Source of the DNA: CAIYQJ01 sp963717255
Lineage (GTDB): Bacteria > Chloroflexota > Limnocylindria > Limnocylindrales > CSP1-4
NCBI GenBank assembly: GCA_963717255.1
Contig: CAVQVT010000004.1
Location: 1 to 64,000, forward strand
Direction of reading: 5' to 3'
DNA: 64,000 nt
Both the position numbers and the translations under genes were made by a program. The notes beneath the pieces are model-generated. The model had not been told where the DNA came from and did no database searches. It saw only the letters and a list, made by a program, of their open reading frames with translations. This document shows positions 1 through 8,541 of this stretch, one piece after another; the stretch's first letter is position 1; every line of letters begins with the position of its first letter.

Positions 1-922
1 ACGGGCCGCAGTCGGTGCAGCCGCGGACGTTCCGCGGGATCACCTGGCGCGGGAGCCCGAGCGCGTCGAGGCCGCGGGCGAGCGCGCCGTTGGGTCCGTT
101 GTGCTCGCTCTCGGCGGTCGTGACCGACGTCTCCGCCTCGACGGCGTCGTAGTGGGGGTCCAGGTCGTCGATCCCGGCGGCCCGCCACTCGTCCCGGACC
201 GCGTCCGGCAGCCGGAGGGACGAGCTCCAGTTCACGACCGTGCCGCCGCCCACTGCGCTCCCGGCTCGGATGCTGAACCATCGATCGTCCGTCGCGGTCA
301 GGCCGCGATCGAGGAAGAGCTTCGCGAGGCCCTCCAGCTCCGGGCCGCCGAACTCGCGCTCGGTGACGTTCGCGGCCCGCTCCAGCACGACGACCCGCTT
401 CCCGGCCGCGGCGAGGATCGCGGCCGCCACCCCGCCGCCGGCACCGGACCCGACGACGCAGGCGTCGGCGTCGATCACCTCCCCCGGCGCGGGCGTCCGC
501 ACGTCGAGGACGCTCTCGTCGGCGGGATCGGGCGCGGGCGGCACGAACCCGGTCGCCCGCCGGTACGGCGAGTCCTCCATCCCGTACAGCAGGAGGAACG
601 TGAGGCGCTTGAGGTCCTGGAAGGCCGTCCGCGTCAGGGGGACGGGGCTGGTCGCCATCCGGCGGAGGTACGTCTCACGCTCCGACAGCGATGCGCGGGA
701 GAACCGGCGCGGCATCCCCGTCAGTGCCAGGCTGGCGACCGGGTTCTCGACCGCCCGGAGGAAGAGCCGGAGCTGCGACTCGAGCGACGGCCGCCCCAGC
801 GCGCGGACCTCTCCCAGGATGGCGCGGTGGACACCGAGCTCGCTCGCGGAGGGCAGGCCGGCGGCGTCCCCGGGCGCGAACGTGTCGACGATCGCGGCGA
901 GGGTGTCGAGGCGGCTGGGCAT
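1..922 (-). CDS. GMC-family FAD-dependent oxidoreductase, partial (N-terminal 307 residues)
   Basis: The gene runs off the left edge, so only the first 307 residues are visible. Residues 1-125 are a helical N-terminal region. A Rossmann FAD motif (GSGAGGG, residues 158-164) follows, then the second flavin signature GSAVGGGTVVNWS near residue 221, and a Cys-rich stretch GCTDCGP at the cut edge. In the GMC family this combination points to the long-chain alcohol oxidase/dehydrogenase branch, which oxidises primary alcohols and passes electrons to an acceptor. The catalytic His/Asn would lie outside the window. The ATG at 920-922 is the first Met of the conserved frame. The isomerase gene upstream on the same strand ends 90 nt away, so cotranscription is possible. 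The substrate is not determinable. Confidence 0.75.
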   Translation of the reverse strand, partial: MPSRLDTLAAIVDTFAPGDAAGLPSASELGVHRAILGEVRALGRPSLESQLRLFLRAVENPVASLALTGMPRRFSRASLSERETYLRRMATSPVPLTRTAFQDLKRLTFLLLYGMEDSPYRRATGFVPPAPDPADESVLDVRTPAPGEVIDADACVVGSGAGGGVAAAILAAAGKRVVVLERAANVTEREFGGPELEGLAKLFLDRGLTATDDRWFSIRAGSAVGGGTVVNWSSSLRLPDAVRDEWRAAGIDDLDPHYDAVEAETSVTTAESEHNGPNGALARGLDALGLPRQVIPRNVRGCTDCGP

Positions 923-1012
923 GCGGTGCAGGGTACGCCGTCCGCGCCCGCCGATCCGCAGGATGTCGGGAGCCCCGGGGGTCCTGGGCGGCGGCCGCGG
1001 CGGCCGCGGCGG

Positions 1013-1786
1013 TCATGCCAGGGGGACGCGCGCGATCGACGCGAAGACGTCGGGGTCGAGCGCCGCCCGGCCCACGAAGAGGCCGTCCACACCCGGCGTC
1101 GCCGCGACCCTGGCCGCGTTCGAGGCGTCGATGCTGCCCCCGTAGAGGACGCGGGTCCCCGTCGCCCCACGGGCCGCGAGCCAGCGATGGATCTCGGCGA
1201 TGATCGCCTCGATGTGGTCGAGGGGAGCGGCGCGGGCGCCGACGCCGATCGCCCAGTGCGGCTCGTACGCGACGACCACGCGGTCGAGCGCGGGACCGTC
1301 CAGGCCGCGCACCGACCGCTTCAGGTGTCGCGAGATCGCGCTCCAGGCGGTCGGGATGGACCACAGCTCCCGCTCCCCGACGCACACGAGCGGCGTGAGG
1401 CCCCAGCGGAGGGCCGCCGCGAGCTTCGCCGCGACGAGCGCGTCCCCCTCCCCGTACGCGTAGCGCCTCTCGGAGTGGCCCATCTCCACGAACGTGCAGC
1501 CCAGGTCGGCGAGCATCTCGGCCGAGACGTCGCCCGTGTGCGCTCCGCGGTCGTCGGGGTGCACGTCCTGCGCGCCCCAGGCGATCCCCGTCCCGGAGAG
1601 CTCACGGCGCGCGACCCAGAGGGCGGGGAACGACGGGAGGACGAAGAGGTCGCGGTCCCTGAGGTCGGCGACCTGCGGGACGAACGCTCGGAGCCACCCC
1701 TCGGCCTGGGTCGAGGTGAGGTTCATCTTCCAGCTCGTCCCGACGAGGGGACGCCGCCTGCCGGTCCGGGCCTGGGTCGCCGTCAT
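1013..1786 (-). CDS. Triosephosphate isomerase-family sugar-phosphate isomerase (variant active-site loop)
   Basis: This 257-residue (beta/alpha)8 protein has the usual length and most hallmarks of TPI: the electrophile His in EMGHSERR, the catalytic Glu in AYEPHWAIG, the phosphate-binding YGGSI, and GAQDVHP followed by GAHTGDVSAEML. The N-terminal catalytic loop reads GTSWKMN instead of GNWKMN, so Lys is present but the position of the canonical Asn is Ser. The same GTSWKMN signature is known in TPI relatives that isomerise erythrulose or tetrulose phosphates (EryH/LerI type), so the substrate may be a tetrose phosphate. No other erythritol gene is visible nearby. It lies upstream of the flavin oxidoreductase on the same strand. 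A -10-like TAGAGT lies at 1829-1834. Family membership is secure, substrate is not. Confidence 0.8.
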   Translation of the reverse strand: MTATQARTGRRRPLVGTSWKMNLTSTQAEGWLRAFVPQVADLRDRDLFVLPSFPALWVARRELSGTGIAWGAQDVHPDDRGAHTGDVSAEMLADLGCTFVEMGHSERRYAYGEGDALVAAKLAAALRWGLTPLVCVGERELWSIPTAWSAISRHLKRSVRGLDGPALDRVVVAYEPHWAIGVGARAAPLDHIEAIIAEIHRWLAARGATGTRVLYGGSIDASNAARVAATPGVDGLFVGRAALDPDVFASIARVPLA

Positions 1787-1828
1787 CGCTCCGCGCCGTG
1801 CCTGCCACCTCGGGGTGGCCCGAGGCCG

Positions 1829-1838
1829 ACTCTACCAT
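1829..1838. promoter_or_regulatory. Overlapping divergent -10-like elements
   Basis: The sequence ACTCTACCAT contains TACCAT on the plus strand (1833-1838) and TAGAGT on the minus strand (1829-1834), sharing TA. It lies in the 193-nt gap between the divergent isomerase and small membrane protein genes. This is motif reading only; no good -35 was recognised. Confidence 0.35.
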
Positions 1839-1979
1839 CGGGGAGGGGCGTCGGGCCGCCTTCATGCGTTCCGGGCGATGGACGACGGGCCGCGCGGCAG
1901 GTCACACTGCGGGCGGAACGGCACGCCCGTGCGTTCCTGCGCGCCCGCCGGTCGGCGGGCCATGGAGGGAAGACCAAAG

Positions 1980-2249
1980 ATGATGGAGCAGGTCCTCAAG
2001 GACGCCCGCCGGCTCGCGAGCATCGGCACGTTCTTCATCGTCATCGGATGGGTGTTCGTCGTCTACGCCCTGATCGCGGGCGTGATCTGGTGGATCGACC
2101 TCGCCCAGCGCGAGGCGTTCAACATCATCGAGGCGTTCGCGATCTCGGCCGCCGCGATCGGCATGCCGATCTTCGTCGCGTTCGTCCTCGCCGGCTTCGG
2201 CTACTTCCTCCGGCTCTTCGCGCTCTACGTCGCGTCGAAGTCGCAGTAG
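1980..2249 (+). CDS. Small two-helix membrane protein, unknown function
   Basis: This 89-residue protein begins MMEQVLKDARRLASIG and has two hydrophobic helices (about residues 15-38 and 53-80), with the short linker DLAQREAFNIIE between them. It ends in a basic tail. The ATG at 1980 is preferred over the in-frame ATG at 1962 because GGAGGG at 1964-1969 is ideally spaced for it. A compact hairpin (about 1943-1960) lies just upstream. The next gene, a META lipoprotein, starts 19 nt downstream with its own Shine-Dalgarno, so the two probably form an operon. I do not recognise the family; it resembles generic inner-membrane proteins of unknown role. Confidence 0.7.
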   Translation: MMEQVLKDARRLASIGTFFIVIGWVFVVYALIAGVIWWIDLAQREAFNIIEAFAISAAAIGMPIFVAFVLAGFGYFLRLFALYVASKSQ

Positions 2250-2268
2250 CGGCCGCGGGGAGGCCGAG

Positions 2269-3756
2269 ATGATCATCCGGCGGATCGCGGCACTCGCCGC
2301 ACTCGCCCTCGTGGTCGCCGCGTGCTCGACGGGACCGGGCAGCGGCGGCCAGCTCGAGGGGACTCACTGGGTCGTCCGGTCGTTCGACCAGAACGGCCTG
2401 ATGACGCTCGTCCCGACGAACGTCTTCGCGGACGCGCGGTTCGGCACGGATCGCGTGACCGGCACGTCCGGCTGCAACCAGTACGACGCCCTCTTCCAGG
2501 CCGGCGGGCGGACGCTCATCGTGAACCAGCCCTCGGTGACGATGATGGCCTGCGACGAGACGACGATGGCGTTCGAGAACGCCTACCTGACGCTGCTGCA
2601 GGAGAGCCGCTTCTACACCGTCCGCAACAACACTCTGACGGTCTTCGACGCCGACGGGAAGCCGATCCTCGGCTACGACGCAGCGCCGCGCAACCCGCTG
2701 ATCGGGCGCTGGAACGTGGACTCCTTCGAGTCGTCGCCCGGCAGCATCGTCGCGCCGATCGAGGGGACGCCGCTGACCGTCGCGTTCGCGATCACGTCCG
2801 TCGGCGGGAACGCCGGCTGCAACACCTTCAACGGCACCTACGGTACCAACGGCAGCGTCGTCCGGATCGGCCCGCTCGCGACCACGATGATGGCGTGCGA
2901 GCAGGCGATCATGGACCAGGAGACGGCGTTCCTGACCGCGCTCCAGGGAGCCTCGCGCATCGAGGCGCGCGGACTGAACCTCTCCCTCGTGGACGAGAAC
3001 GGGAACCTCAAGGTCGCGCTCGTGCGCCCCAAGAGCGACGGCGGGACGGGAGCGTTCCCGACGCCCGGCGCGTCGATCGCGCCGGTCCCCACTGCCATGC
3101 CGAGCCCGACGCCCACACCGACGCCGAGCCCGACGCCGACACCCACGCCCACCCCCAGCCCCACGCCGACGCCGACGCCGAGCCCGACTCCCACACCGAG
3201 CCCGACGCCGACGCCTGCGCCCACCCCCAGCCCGACGGTGGCGCCGACGCCACCGCCGAGCGTGCCTCCGACCCTTCCGCCCACGGCCTCGTGCGACCTG
3301 ACCGTCGCCGGTGGCCCGAAGGTCGCGGAGCTCGTCTATCCGTCCACGTGGTTCACGCTCGCGTCGCCCGCGGACCTCGCGTGCCGGTACTTCAACCCGA
3401 CGCCGATCACGGTCCCGGCCGACCCCACCACGCTGGACACGGCGATCATGGCGAACGTCGTGGCGACGCCGTACGCGACCCTGGTCGCAGCGGCGTGGGA
3501 CCGCACCAACTGGGACGTCCGCGTCGGACAGCAGGCGGAGCTCAACGGGGTCGCCCTGACATGCATCGGCGGCGTCGCGCTGACCGACGCGTCGGGGTTC
3601 CCGGTCGGGCAGGCCGCCTTCCAGTGCTTCGCCGATGTCGGCACCGCCGGCACGGTCGTCGTCTGGGCGACCGGACCGGAGGATGACCCGGCGCTCCAGG
3701 CCGAGGGTGCGGTCGTCTACCTGATGATGGCCGAGTCCACCTTCTTCCCGCAGTAA
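2269..3756 (+). CDS. META-domain lipoprotein with Pro/Thr linker
   Basis: This is a 495-residue exported lipoprotein. A signal peptide ends in a lipobox (LVVAAC, Cys about residue 19). Two META (HslJ-like) domains follow, at about residues 26-135 and 140-255; each has the TGTSGCNQY/GGNAGCNTF core and a TMMAC motif. Residues about 278-340 are a low-complexity linker of repeated PTPTPSP units, probably spanning a wall or surface layer. The last roughly 150 residues form a separate extracellular domain with three Cys that I do not recognise. META domains occur in proteins linked to heat shock, motility or envelope stress, but a precise function is unknown. Strong RBS GGGGAGG at 2257-2263. A strong hairpin follows the gene at 3800-3836. 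Confidence 0.85.
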   Translation: MIIRRIAALAALALVVAACSTGPGSGGQLEGTHWVVRSFDQNGLMTLVPTNVFADARFGTDRVTGTSGCNQYDALFQAGGRTLIVNQPSVTMMACDETTMAFENAYLTLLQESRFYTVRNNTLTVFDADGKPILGYDAAPRNPLIGRWNVDSFESSPGSIVAPIEGTPLTVAFAITSVGGNAGCNTFNGTYGTNGSVVRIGPLATTMMACEQAIMDQETAFLTALQGASRIEARGLNLSLVDENGNLKVALVRPKSDGGTGAFPTPGASIAPVPTAMPSPTPTPTPSPTPTPTPTPSPTPTPTPSPTPTPSPTPTPAPTPSPTVAPTPPPSVPPTLPPTASCDLTVAGGPKVAELVYPSTWFTLASPADLACRYFNPTPITVPADPTTLDTAIMANVVATPYATLVAAAWDRTNWDVRVGQQAELNGVALTCIGGVALTDASGFPVGQAAFQCFADVGTAGTVVVWATGPEDDPALQAEGAVVYLMMAESTFFPQ

Positions 3757-3799
3757 CACCGGTCGCGGGCGGGCGACCGCCCCCCGATCGCCAGGAACG

Positions 3800-3836
3800 C
3801 GAGAGGCCCGGCCCCCCCGAGGGGCCGGGCCTCTCG
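3800..3836 (+). terminator. Terminator-like hairpin after the META lipoprotein gene
   Basis: A perfect 16-bp GC-rich stem (3800-3815 with 3821-3836) encloses a 5-nt loop, 43 nt after the stop codon. The 3' side has only a short TT, so it may act as a hairpin or transcript stabiliser rather than a classical intrinsic terminator. Confidence 0.7.
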
Positions 3837-3899
3837 TTCGCCTCCGGCCGCCAGTGTCGCTCGTGTCCGGGTCCGCCACCCGTCCAACCGGAAAGGAAG

Positions 3900-3925
3900 A
3901 ACCCCGGGCGGGCGGGCCCGGGGTT
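3900..3925 (-). terminator. Terminator-like hairpin downstream of tRNA-fMet
   Basis: A 10-bp perfect stem (3900-3909 with 3916-3925) with a 6-nt loop lies 17 nt past the 3' end of the minus-strand tRNA. On that strand it is followed by a pyrimidine-rich CTTCCTTTCC, as expected for an intrinsic terminator. Confidence 0.65.
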
Positions 3926-3942
3926 CAGGTGCAGGCGTATGG

Positions 3943-4017
3943 TGGTTGCGGGGAAGGGATTCGAACCCTTGACCTTCGGGTTATGAGCCCGACGAGCTGC
4001 CGCTGCTCCACCCCGCG
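3943..4017 (-). tRNA. tRNA-fMet (CAT), initiator
   Basis: This 75-nt cloverleaf has an encoded CCA end. The anticodon stem-loop has three G:C pairs (GGG / CCC) flanking the CAT anticodon, and position 1 is C opposite A72. The mismatch at 1:72 and the GGG:CCC stem are the two identity marks of bacterial initiator tRNA, which separates it from elongator tRNA-Met and tRNA-Ile2. T-loop GTTCGAAT is intact. Confidence 0.95.
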
Positions 4018-4092
4018 GGCCAATGGTACGCCCGGGCGTGTGGAACGGTCAAACCCCGGGGGCCGGGCGCCGGAGAGAGTGGGCGAAGGACG

Positions 4093-4908
4093 ATGACGGC
4101 GATCGAGCGGCGGGCCGACGGCCGCGACCTGGTGCGACAGGTCGTCACGGTCGTCGCGTTCGCCGCGACCGTGACCGTCAACGGCCTGGCGAACGCGCTG
4201 CCGATCAACGGCCTGACGACCGGTGAGATCTCGGACCGGTTCCCCGTCCTCGTCGTCCCGGCGGGGTACGTGTTCGCGATCTGGGGGCTCATCTACCTCG
4301 GGCTCGCCGCCTTCACCGTCTACCAGGCCCTGCCGAGCCGGCGCGCCGACCCGCTCCTCCGCCGCCTCGGCTGGCTACCCGCTCTGACCGGGGCCCTCAA
4401 CGCCGCGTGGATCCTGCTCTGGCACCACGAGTCGTTCGTGCTGACGGTCCCGGTGATGGTGGCGCTCCTCGCGACGCTCGTCGCCATCGAGACGACGCTC
4501 CGCGGCGGTGGACGGACGCACGCGGGCGCGGAGCGCTGGGCGGTCGCGGTGCCGTTCTCGATCTACGTCGGGTGGATCACCGTCGCGACGATCGCGAACG
4601 TCGCCGCCGCGCTCGCCTGGGCCGGCTTCACGGGCTTCGGGATCGATCCGACCATCGTCGCGTCCGCCGTCCTGCTCGTCGGTCTGGCGATCGCCACCGC
4701 GATGGTCCTCCGCTTTCGCGACCCCGCGTACGGGTGCGTGATCGTCTGGGCGTACGCGGGGATCGTCGTGAAGGAGGCGGGCACGCCACTCGTCCCCGTG
4801 GTGGCCGGCGCCTCCGCGCTGATCGTCGCCGCCCTGGTGATCGCGGTGCTCGCGGGACGTGCGGGCGGCGGCCGCGCGCGCCGTCCCGCGGCTGCCGCGG
4901 CGGGCTGA
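4093..4908 (+). CDS. TspO/MBR-related tryptophan-rich membrane protein
   Basis: This is a 271-residue integral membrane protein with about eight hydrophobic helices. The stretch VPAGYVFAIWGLIYLGLAAF after the first helix is the signature of the tryptophan-rich TspO/MBR-like family, whose classical members bind porphyrins and cholesterol-like ligands and act in stress responses. It is longer than the usual five-helix TspO (about 160 residues), as in the extended bacterial branch, so ligand and role are uncertain. ATG 4093 has GAAGGA at 4085-4090 as RBS. It starts 75 nt after the 5' end of the divergently oriented tRNA-fMet and converges with the hydrolase gene, 33 nt away. The C-terminal tail is Arg/Ala-rich and cytosolic-looking. 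Confidence 0.7.
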   Translation: MTAIERRADGRDLVRQVVTVVAFAATVTVNGLANALPINGLTTGEISDRFPVLVVPAGYVFAIWGLIYLGLAAFTVYQALPSRRADPLLRRLGWLPALTGALNAAWILLWHHESFVLTVPVMVALLATLVAIETTLRGGGRTHAGAERWAVAVPFSIYVGWITVATIANVAAALAWAGFTGFGIDPTIVASAVLLVGLAIATAMVLRFRDPAYGCVIVWAYAGIVVKEAGTPLVPVVAGASALIVAALVIAVLAGRAGGGRARRPAAAAAG

Positions 4909-4941
4909 GGAGCGAGGGCGGGAGCCGGCGGCGGGGGAGGG

Positions 4942-5751
4942 TCAGCCGGCGATGCGGGCCCGGAGTGCGACGCGCCAGGCCTCGACAGCGCGGGGCCACC
5001 AGGCGTCCACGTGGTCGGCGTCCCCGTACCAGGAGCGGGCGATGACGTTCGAGTGCTCCGCGTCGTCGAGCACGATCGCCTCGGCGCCGGGGAGCAGCGC
5101 GGCGGCGAGCGGGATCACTCCATCGCCGGGGATCGGCGAGCCGACGGGCGCGTCCACGACGCCGCGGTAGAAGCCGTCGGTCCGCCGCTCTTTCGCCGTC
5201 CCCAGCGGCGTGCCCACGACGGCGCGCGACGAGACGCACAGGTACCCCACGCCCGGCGCGAAGCACGCGCCGGGCACGTGCTCGTTCGCCCAGCGCGCGG
5301 TCTCGCCCTGCTTCTGGGCCGACCTGCCCTGAGCGCTGAACATGTGCGGCGTCCCGAGCGTGACGATCGCCCCGATCCGCGACGACCCGTTCATCCGGCG
5401 CCCGTGGAACGCGTCGGGCGACGTGAGGATCCGCGCGATGACGCCGCCCGCGGAATGCCCGACGATCAGGACGGGCGCGCCGGCGCTCGCGGGCGCAGCC
5501 TCCGATGCGGAGGAGGCGGCGAGCAGGGTCCGCGCCGCCCGGGTGGCGACGGCGCCCTGGCCGCGGGCGACGGCCAACACCCAGTCGGGCAGCCAGATCG
5601 GGGCGACGACGACCTCGGGGACGCCGCGCTCGAGAAGGAGTCGGCGGAGGCCGCGGTACATCGGCGGCGACGACATGAACCCGCCGATCACGAGGACGGT
5701 CGGCTGGATGGTCTCGACCTGCTCGCGCCAGGCGCTGGCGGTCATGCTCAT
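4942..5751 (-). CDS. Alpha/beta-hydrolase (lipase-like, GHSAGG)
   Basis: This 269-residue soluble protein has an alpha/beta-hydrolase fold: strand and oxyanion segment VLVIGGFMSSPPMYR near residue 19, nucleophile elbow GHSAGG with Ser100, a candidate acid in PGDGVIPL and a late His in DDAEHSNVI. The pattern fits the lipase class 2/PGAP1-like esterase group with few close matches to enzymes of known substrate. There is no signal peptide, so it is probably cytosolic. Its ATG overlaps the stop of the upstream MFS gene by 4 nt (ATGA), indicating translational coupling. It may process a compound moved by that transporter, but this is inference from context. Confidence 0.75.
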   Translation of the reverse strand: MSMTASAWREQVETIQPTVLVIGGFMSSPPMYRGLRRLLLERGVPEVVVAPIWLPDWVLAVARGQGAVATRAARTLLAASSASEAAPASAGAPVLIVGHSAGGVIARILTSPDAFHGRRMNGSSRIGAIVTLGTPHMFSAQGRSAQKQGETARWANEHVPGACFAPGVGYLCVSSRAVVGTPLGTAKERRTDGFYRGVVDAPVGSPIPGDGVIPLAAALLPGAEAIVLDDAEHSNVIARSWYGDADHVDAWWPRAVEAWRVALRARIAG

Positions 5752-7121
5752 GCCATCTCCTTCGCCGGATCGGTCGTCGAGGATGCGGTCTCGAGGGATG
5801 AGGCCACCGTCGCGGCGTCGACCGGCACCTGGATCATCAGGCTCGGGTCCTCGCCGTCGAGGCGGCGGCGACCGATGACGAGCGCCAGCAGCGTCGTCAC
5901 CAGCATGACAGCGCCGAAGACCTGGAAGGGCACGGCCGTGCCGCGCGTCCACAGCTCGCCCGCCACGAGGGAGCTGACGATGAACCCAAGGGTGCCGGCC
6001 GCGCCGAAGATGCCCTGGGCGGTGGAGCTCCGACCGGCCGGGGATCCCCAGCTGACGACCGCGTACAGGGCAGGGCCCAGCAACGCGAACCCGACGGCCT
6101 CCAGGACGACCACCGCGGTCACTGCGTACGGGTTCCCGACCGCGGGATAGATGAAGGCGGATGCGACGACGCAGGCGCTGCCGACCACGATGAAGCGGAG
6201 CCCGCCCAGGCGGTCCACCCAACGGCCCGCGAGCGGCGAGAGGAGGATGACCGGGACGCCGAAGATGGCGAAGCTCAGGCCGATGAGACCGAGGTCGGCG
6301 CCGAGCCCCTGCATGAAGAGGCTCCAGATCACCTCGTACATGCCGGACGAGAAGAACGCCCCGAAGTTGATGACGATCGCGGCCACCAGCATGCGGTTCC
6401 ACAGGCTCTGTGGCGGCAGGTAGACGGTCCGGGTGGGCACGCCGTCGCCGACGATCGGCGGCGGCGTCGCGAGGCCGGGGGCGCCGTCGGCAGGCGGCAG
6501 GGCGATCCCGTGCGGGTCGTGCGTGTGCGCGGGCTCCCGCGCGAGGGCCGCGACCGCCACGGCGGCCGCGAGGCCGGCGACGGTCGCGAAGACGAAGGGG
6601 AACCACAGCCCCAGCGCGGCGGCGCCCAGTCCGCCGATGGCCGGTCCGACCATGAAGCCGCCCATCTGGGCCGCGCCGTAGACGCCGAAGGCCTCCCCGT
6701 GCCGTTCGTCGTCGGTCGCGTCCACGATGAACCCGCGGGCCGCCGGGTCGTACATCGCGGCGCCGAGCCCGGCGACGAAGCGCGCGGCGAAGAACGGCGC
6801 CGCGCCGACGAACACGAGTGGCAGGACAGCGGTCGCGGCCGTGATCAGGAGACCCGCGACCATGAAGGGGACCCGCGCGGACCGGTCGGCGACCCAGCCG
6901 AAGAAGGGCTCGGCGAGGAGCCGGGCGGCGGGCCAGGCGGCCACGATGAGGCCGAGCGTGACCGGGTCCACCCCGTTGTCGCTCATGTAGAGCGGCAGGA
7001 TGGGCACGATCGAGCCGAAGCCGACCCAGATGATGGCCTCGGCGCCGAGGAGCGGGAGGATCGGCCGCCAGCGGTCGAGGAAGGCCCCGATCCGGCCGCG
7101 GCTCGCGAAGGACGTGGACAT
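5748..7121 (-). CDS. MFS transporter
   Basis: This 457-residue major facilitator has twelve hydrophobic segments, a loop 2/3 motif GWVADRSARVPFMVAG (variant of the MFS motif A) and GRWVDRLGGLR at the equivalent site in the second half. A charged central loop, rich in His, Asp and Pro, covers about residues 195-240. The closest general resemblance is to drug/multidrug exporters of the DHA1 type, but the substrate cannot be told. It is the first gene of a two-gene operon with the alpha/beta-hydrolase. A minus-strand -10-like TACGAT lies about 25 nt upstream of the ATG. Confidence 0.85.
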   Translation of the reverse strand: MSTSFASRGRIGAFLDRWRPILPLLGAEAIIWVGFGSIVPILPLYMSDNGVDPVTLGLIVAAWPAARLLAEPFFGWVADRSARVPFMVAGLLITAATAVLPLVFVGAAPFFAARFVAGLGAAMYDPAARGFIVDATDDERHGEAFGVYGAAQMGGFMVGPAIGGLGAAALGLWFPFVFATVAGLAAAVAVAALAREPAHTHDPHGIALPPADGAPGLATPPPIVGDGVPTRTVYLPPQSLWNRMLVAAIVINFGAFFSSGMYEVIWSLFMQGLGADLGLIGLSFAIFGVPVILLSPLAGRWVDRLGGLRFIVVGSACVVASAFIYPAVGNPYAVTAVVVLEAVGFALLGPALYAVVSWGSPAGRSSTAQGIFGAAGTLGFIVSSLVAGELWTRGTAVPFQVFGAVMLVTTLLALVIGRRRLDGEDPSLMIQVPVDAATVASSLETASSTTDPAKEMA

Positions 7122-7224
7122 GGGATCCCGAATGCGGGGGGAGCGCCCATCGTACCGCCGCCGATGGCCCGGCGACGGTCCGCCGATGGCCCGGCGATCG
7201 CCGGGCGGCGGACGGACCCGCGCG

Positions 7225-7230
7225 TATCAT
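7225..7230 (+). promoter_or_regulatory. -10-like TATCAT, leaderless start at 7237
   Basis: TATCAT lies exactly 6 nt before the GTG start, with no Shine-Dalgarno between them. Transcription would begin at or beside the start codon. The same arrangement recurs at ten or so genes in this window. Confidence 0.5.
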
Positions 7231-7236
7231 CCGCGC

Positions 7237-7635
7237 GTGTCCTGGGCCATCCTCGCCGTCGCCCTCGTGGCGTTCGCTCTCGCGCTCGTCCCGACACGCC
7301 GGCTCTTCCTCGCCGGATGGCGGCCCGCGCCCCTCGCCGTCTACCTGGGGATCCTCGTCGCGCTCGCCGTCGCCGCCATCTTCCTCCGCGCCGGGATCCG
7401 GGTCGTCGTCCCGCTCCTCCTGGTGCTCTACGTCCTGCCGTTCATCGGTGCGCCGGCGATCGTCGCACGCACAGTGACGCGGATCGGCGGCGGGCGCCCG
7501 CCCCGAGTCGTCGATGGACGGGCCACGCTGGTGCCGGGACCTCCGGAGACGGCGGACGACAGGGCTGCCCCGGCGCCGGCCGACGACGACGACGCGGACA
7601 AGGCCGGCCCGGGCGGGACGCCCGAGCGACCGTGA
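7237..7635 (+). CDS. Hypothetical three-helix membrane protein
   Basis: This 132-residue protein starts with GTG (SWAILAVALVAFALALVPTRR) and has three hydrophobic helices in the first 85 residues, followed by a roughly 45-residue acidic/Pro-rich cytosolic tail (DDRAAPAPADDDDADKAG). I do not recognise the family. GTG 7237 is chosen because TATCAT lies 6 nt upstream and no RBS or earlier plausible start exists. Its stop codon overlaps the GTG of the next gene (GTGA), so the two are coupled, possibly linking a small membrane protein with a peptidase-like enzyme. Confidence 0.7.
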   Translation: MSWAILAVALVAFALALVPTRRLFLAGWRPAPLAVYLGILVALAVAAIFLRAGIRVVVPLLLVLYVLPFIGAPAIVARTVTRIGGGRPPRVVDGRATLVPGPPETADDRAAPAPADDDDADKAGPGGTPERP

Positions 7636-8408
7636 CCGTCGGGGCGATCGGGCTGCACGGCGGCGGCGAGCTCGTCCGCGGCGACGAGCCGTTCCTCCGC
7701 GCGATCCTCCGCTCCGCGCTCAGCGCCGGGCGGGTGCGGGCGGCCGAGTGCGCCTTCGCGGCAGGGGGACCCGCCACCGTCCGGATCATCGTCCTGCCCG
7801 TCGCCGCCGGCGGCGAGCGACCGGATCTCGCGGTGGCGCACGCGCGGGTCGCGTTCGCGCGCGTGGCGGCGGACCTGGGGCTCGCCGTCGAGGTGGACGA
7901 CGTGGCGGTCGTCGACGAGCGCACGGCAGCCGACCCGGGGTTCGCGGCGGCCATCGCCGGAGCGGACCTCGTCTACCTCCCCGGCGGCGATCCGGGCCGC
8001 GCCGCGCGGTCGCTCCGCGGCACCGCGGCGGGGCGGGCGCTGCTCGCCGCCCACGCGCGAGGCGCGACCGTCGCGGGGGCCTCGGCCGGCGCGATGGCGC
8101 TCTGCGACCGGACGTGGACGCGCGACGGCGGCGCAGCGGGGCTCGGGCTCGTCCCGGGGATCGTCGTGGTCCCGCACGCGGATCGGTTCACCGACATGGC
8201 CCTGGCGCGTGCACGCGAGCGCGACGTGGGGACCACGGTCACGTCGGGCACGCTCGCGCTCGACGAGCGGACCGGCGTCGTCTCGCGGGTGATCACGGGC
8301 GCCGGGGTCCTGTGGCGGGTCGCCGGCCCGGGGCGGGCGGCGTGGCTCGCGCCCGGGGCTCCCGCGACCGTCGCCCGCGACGGGGACGACCTCGTCCTGC
8401 CCGGCTGA
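7632..8408 (+). CDS. Peptidase S51/cyanophycinase-like protein (type 1 GATase-like fold)
   Basis: This 258-residue protein has the peptidase E/cyanophycinase layout: YLPGGDP near residue 115, the nucleophile elbow GASAGAM with Ser151, and a candidate His in VPHADRF about 35 residues later. Family members cleave Asp-X dipeptides or the beta-Asp-Arg polymer cyanophycin. Here no cyanophycin synthetase gene is visible, so an intracellular dipeptidase-like role is more likely. The N-terminal GAIGLHGGGE is also typical. There is no signal peptide. The GTG start overlaps the upstream stop. Class assignment is firm, substrate open. Confidence 0.75.
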   Translation: MTVGAIGLHGGGELVRGDEPFLRAILRSALSAGRVRAAECAFAAGGPATVRIIVLPVAAGGERPDLAVAHARVAFARVAADLGLAVEVDDVAVVDERTAADPGFAAAIAGADLVYLPGGDPGRAARSLRGTAAGRALLAAHARGATVAGASAGAMALCDRTWTRDGGAAGLGLVPGIVVVPHADRFTDMALARARERDVGTTVTSGTLALDERTGVVSRVITGAGVLWRVAGPGRAAWLAPGAPATVARDGDDLVLPG

Positions 8409-8541
8409 CGGCGGACGGGGCTTACCCGCCCCTTACCTTCCTCGGCCGCCGCCCTGACCGGCGTGCAGCATCGTCGTCGGCGTCGGACCGGCACGGCGCC
8501 GGTCCCGCTCCCCTCGCGGGAGCCTCACGGGAGGCATGCAC

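Noticed and set aside
101..2272. A 723-codon plus-strand open frame, rich in Arg, Gly and Pro
   Set aside because: It lies opposite the flavoprotein and isomerase genes and has no recognisable motif; high GC yields such shadow frames.
2838..3284. Minus-strand frame with Gly/Val repeats
   Set aside because: It is the antisense of the PTPSP linker of the META lipoprotein.
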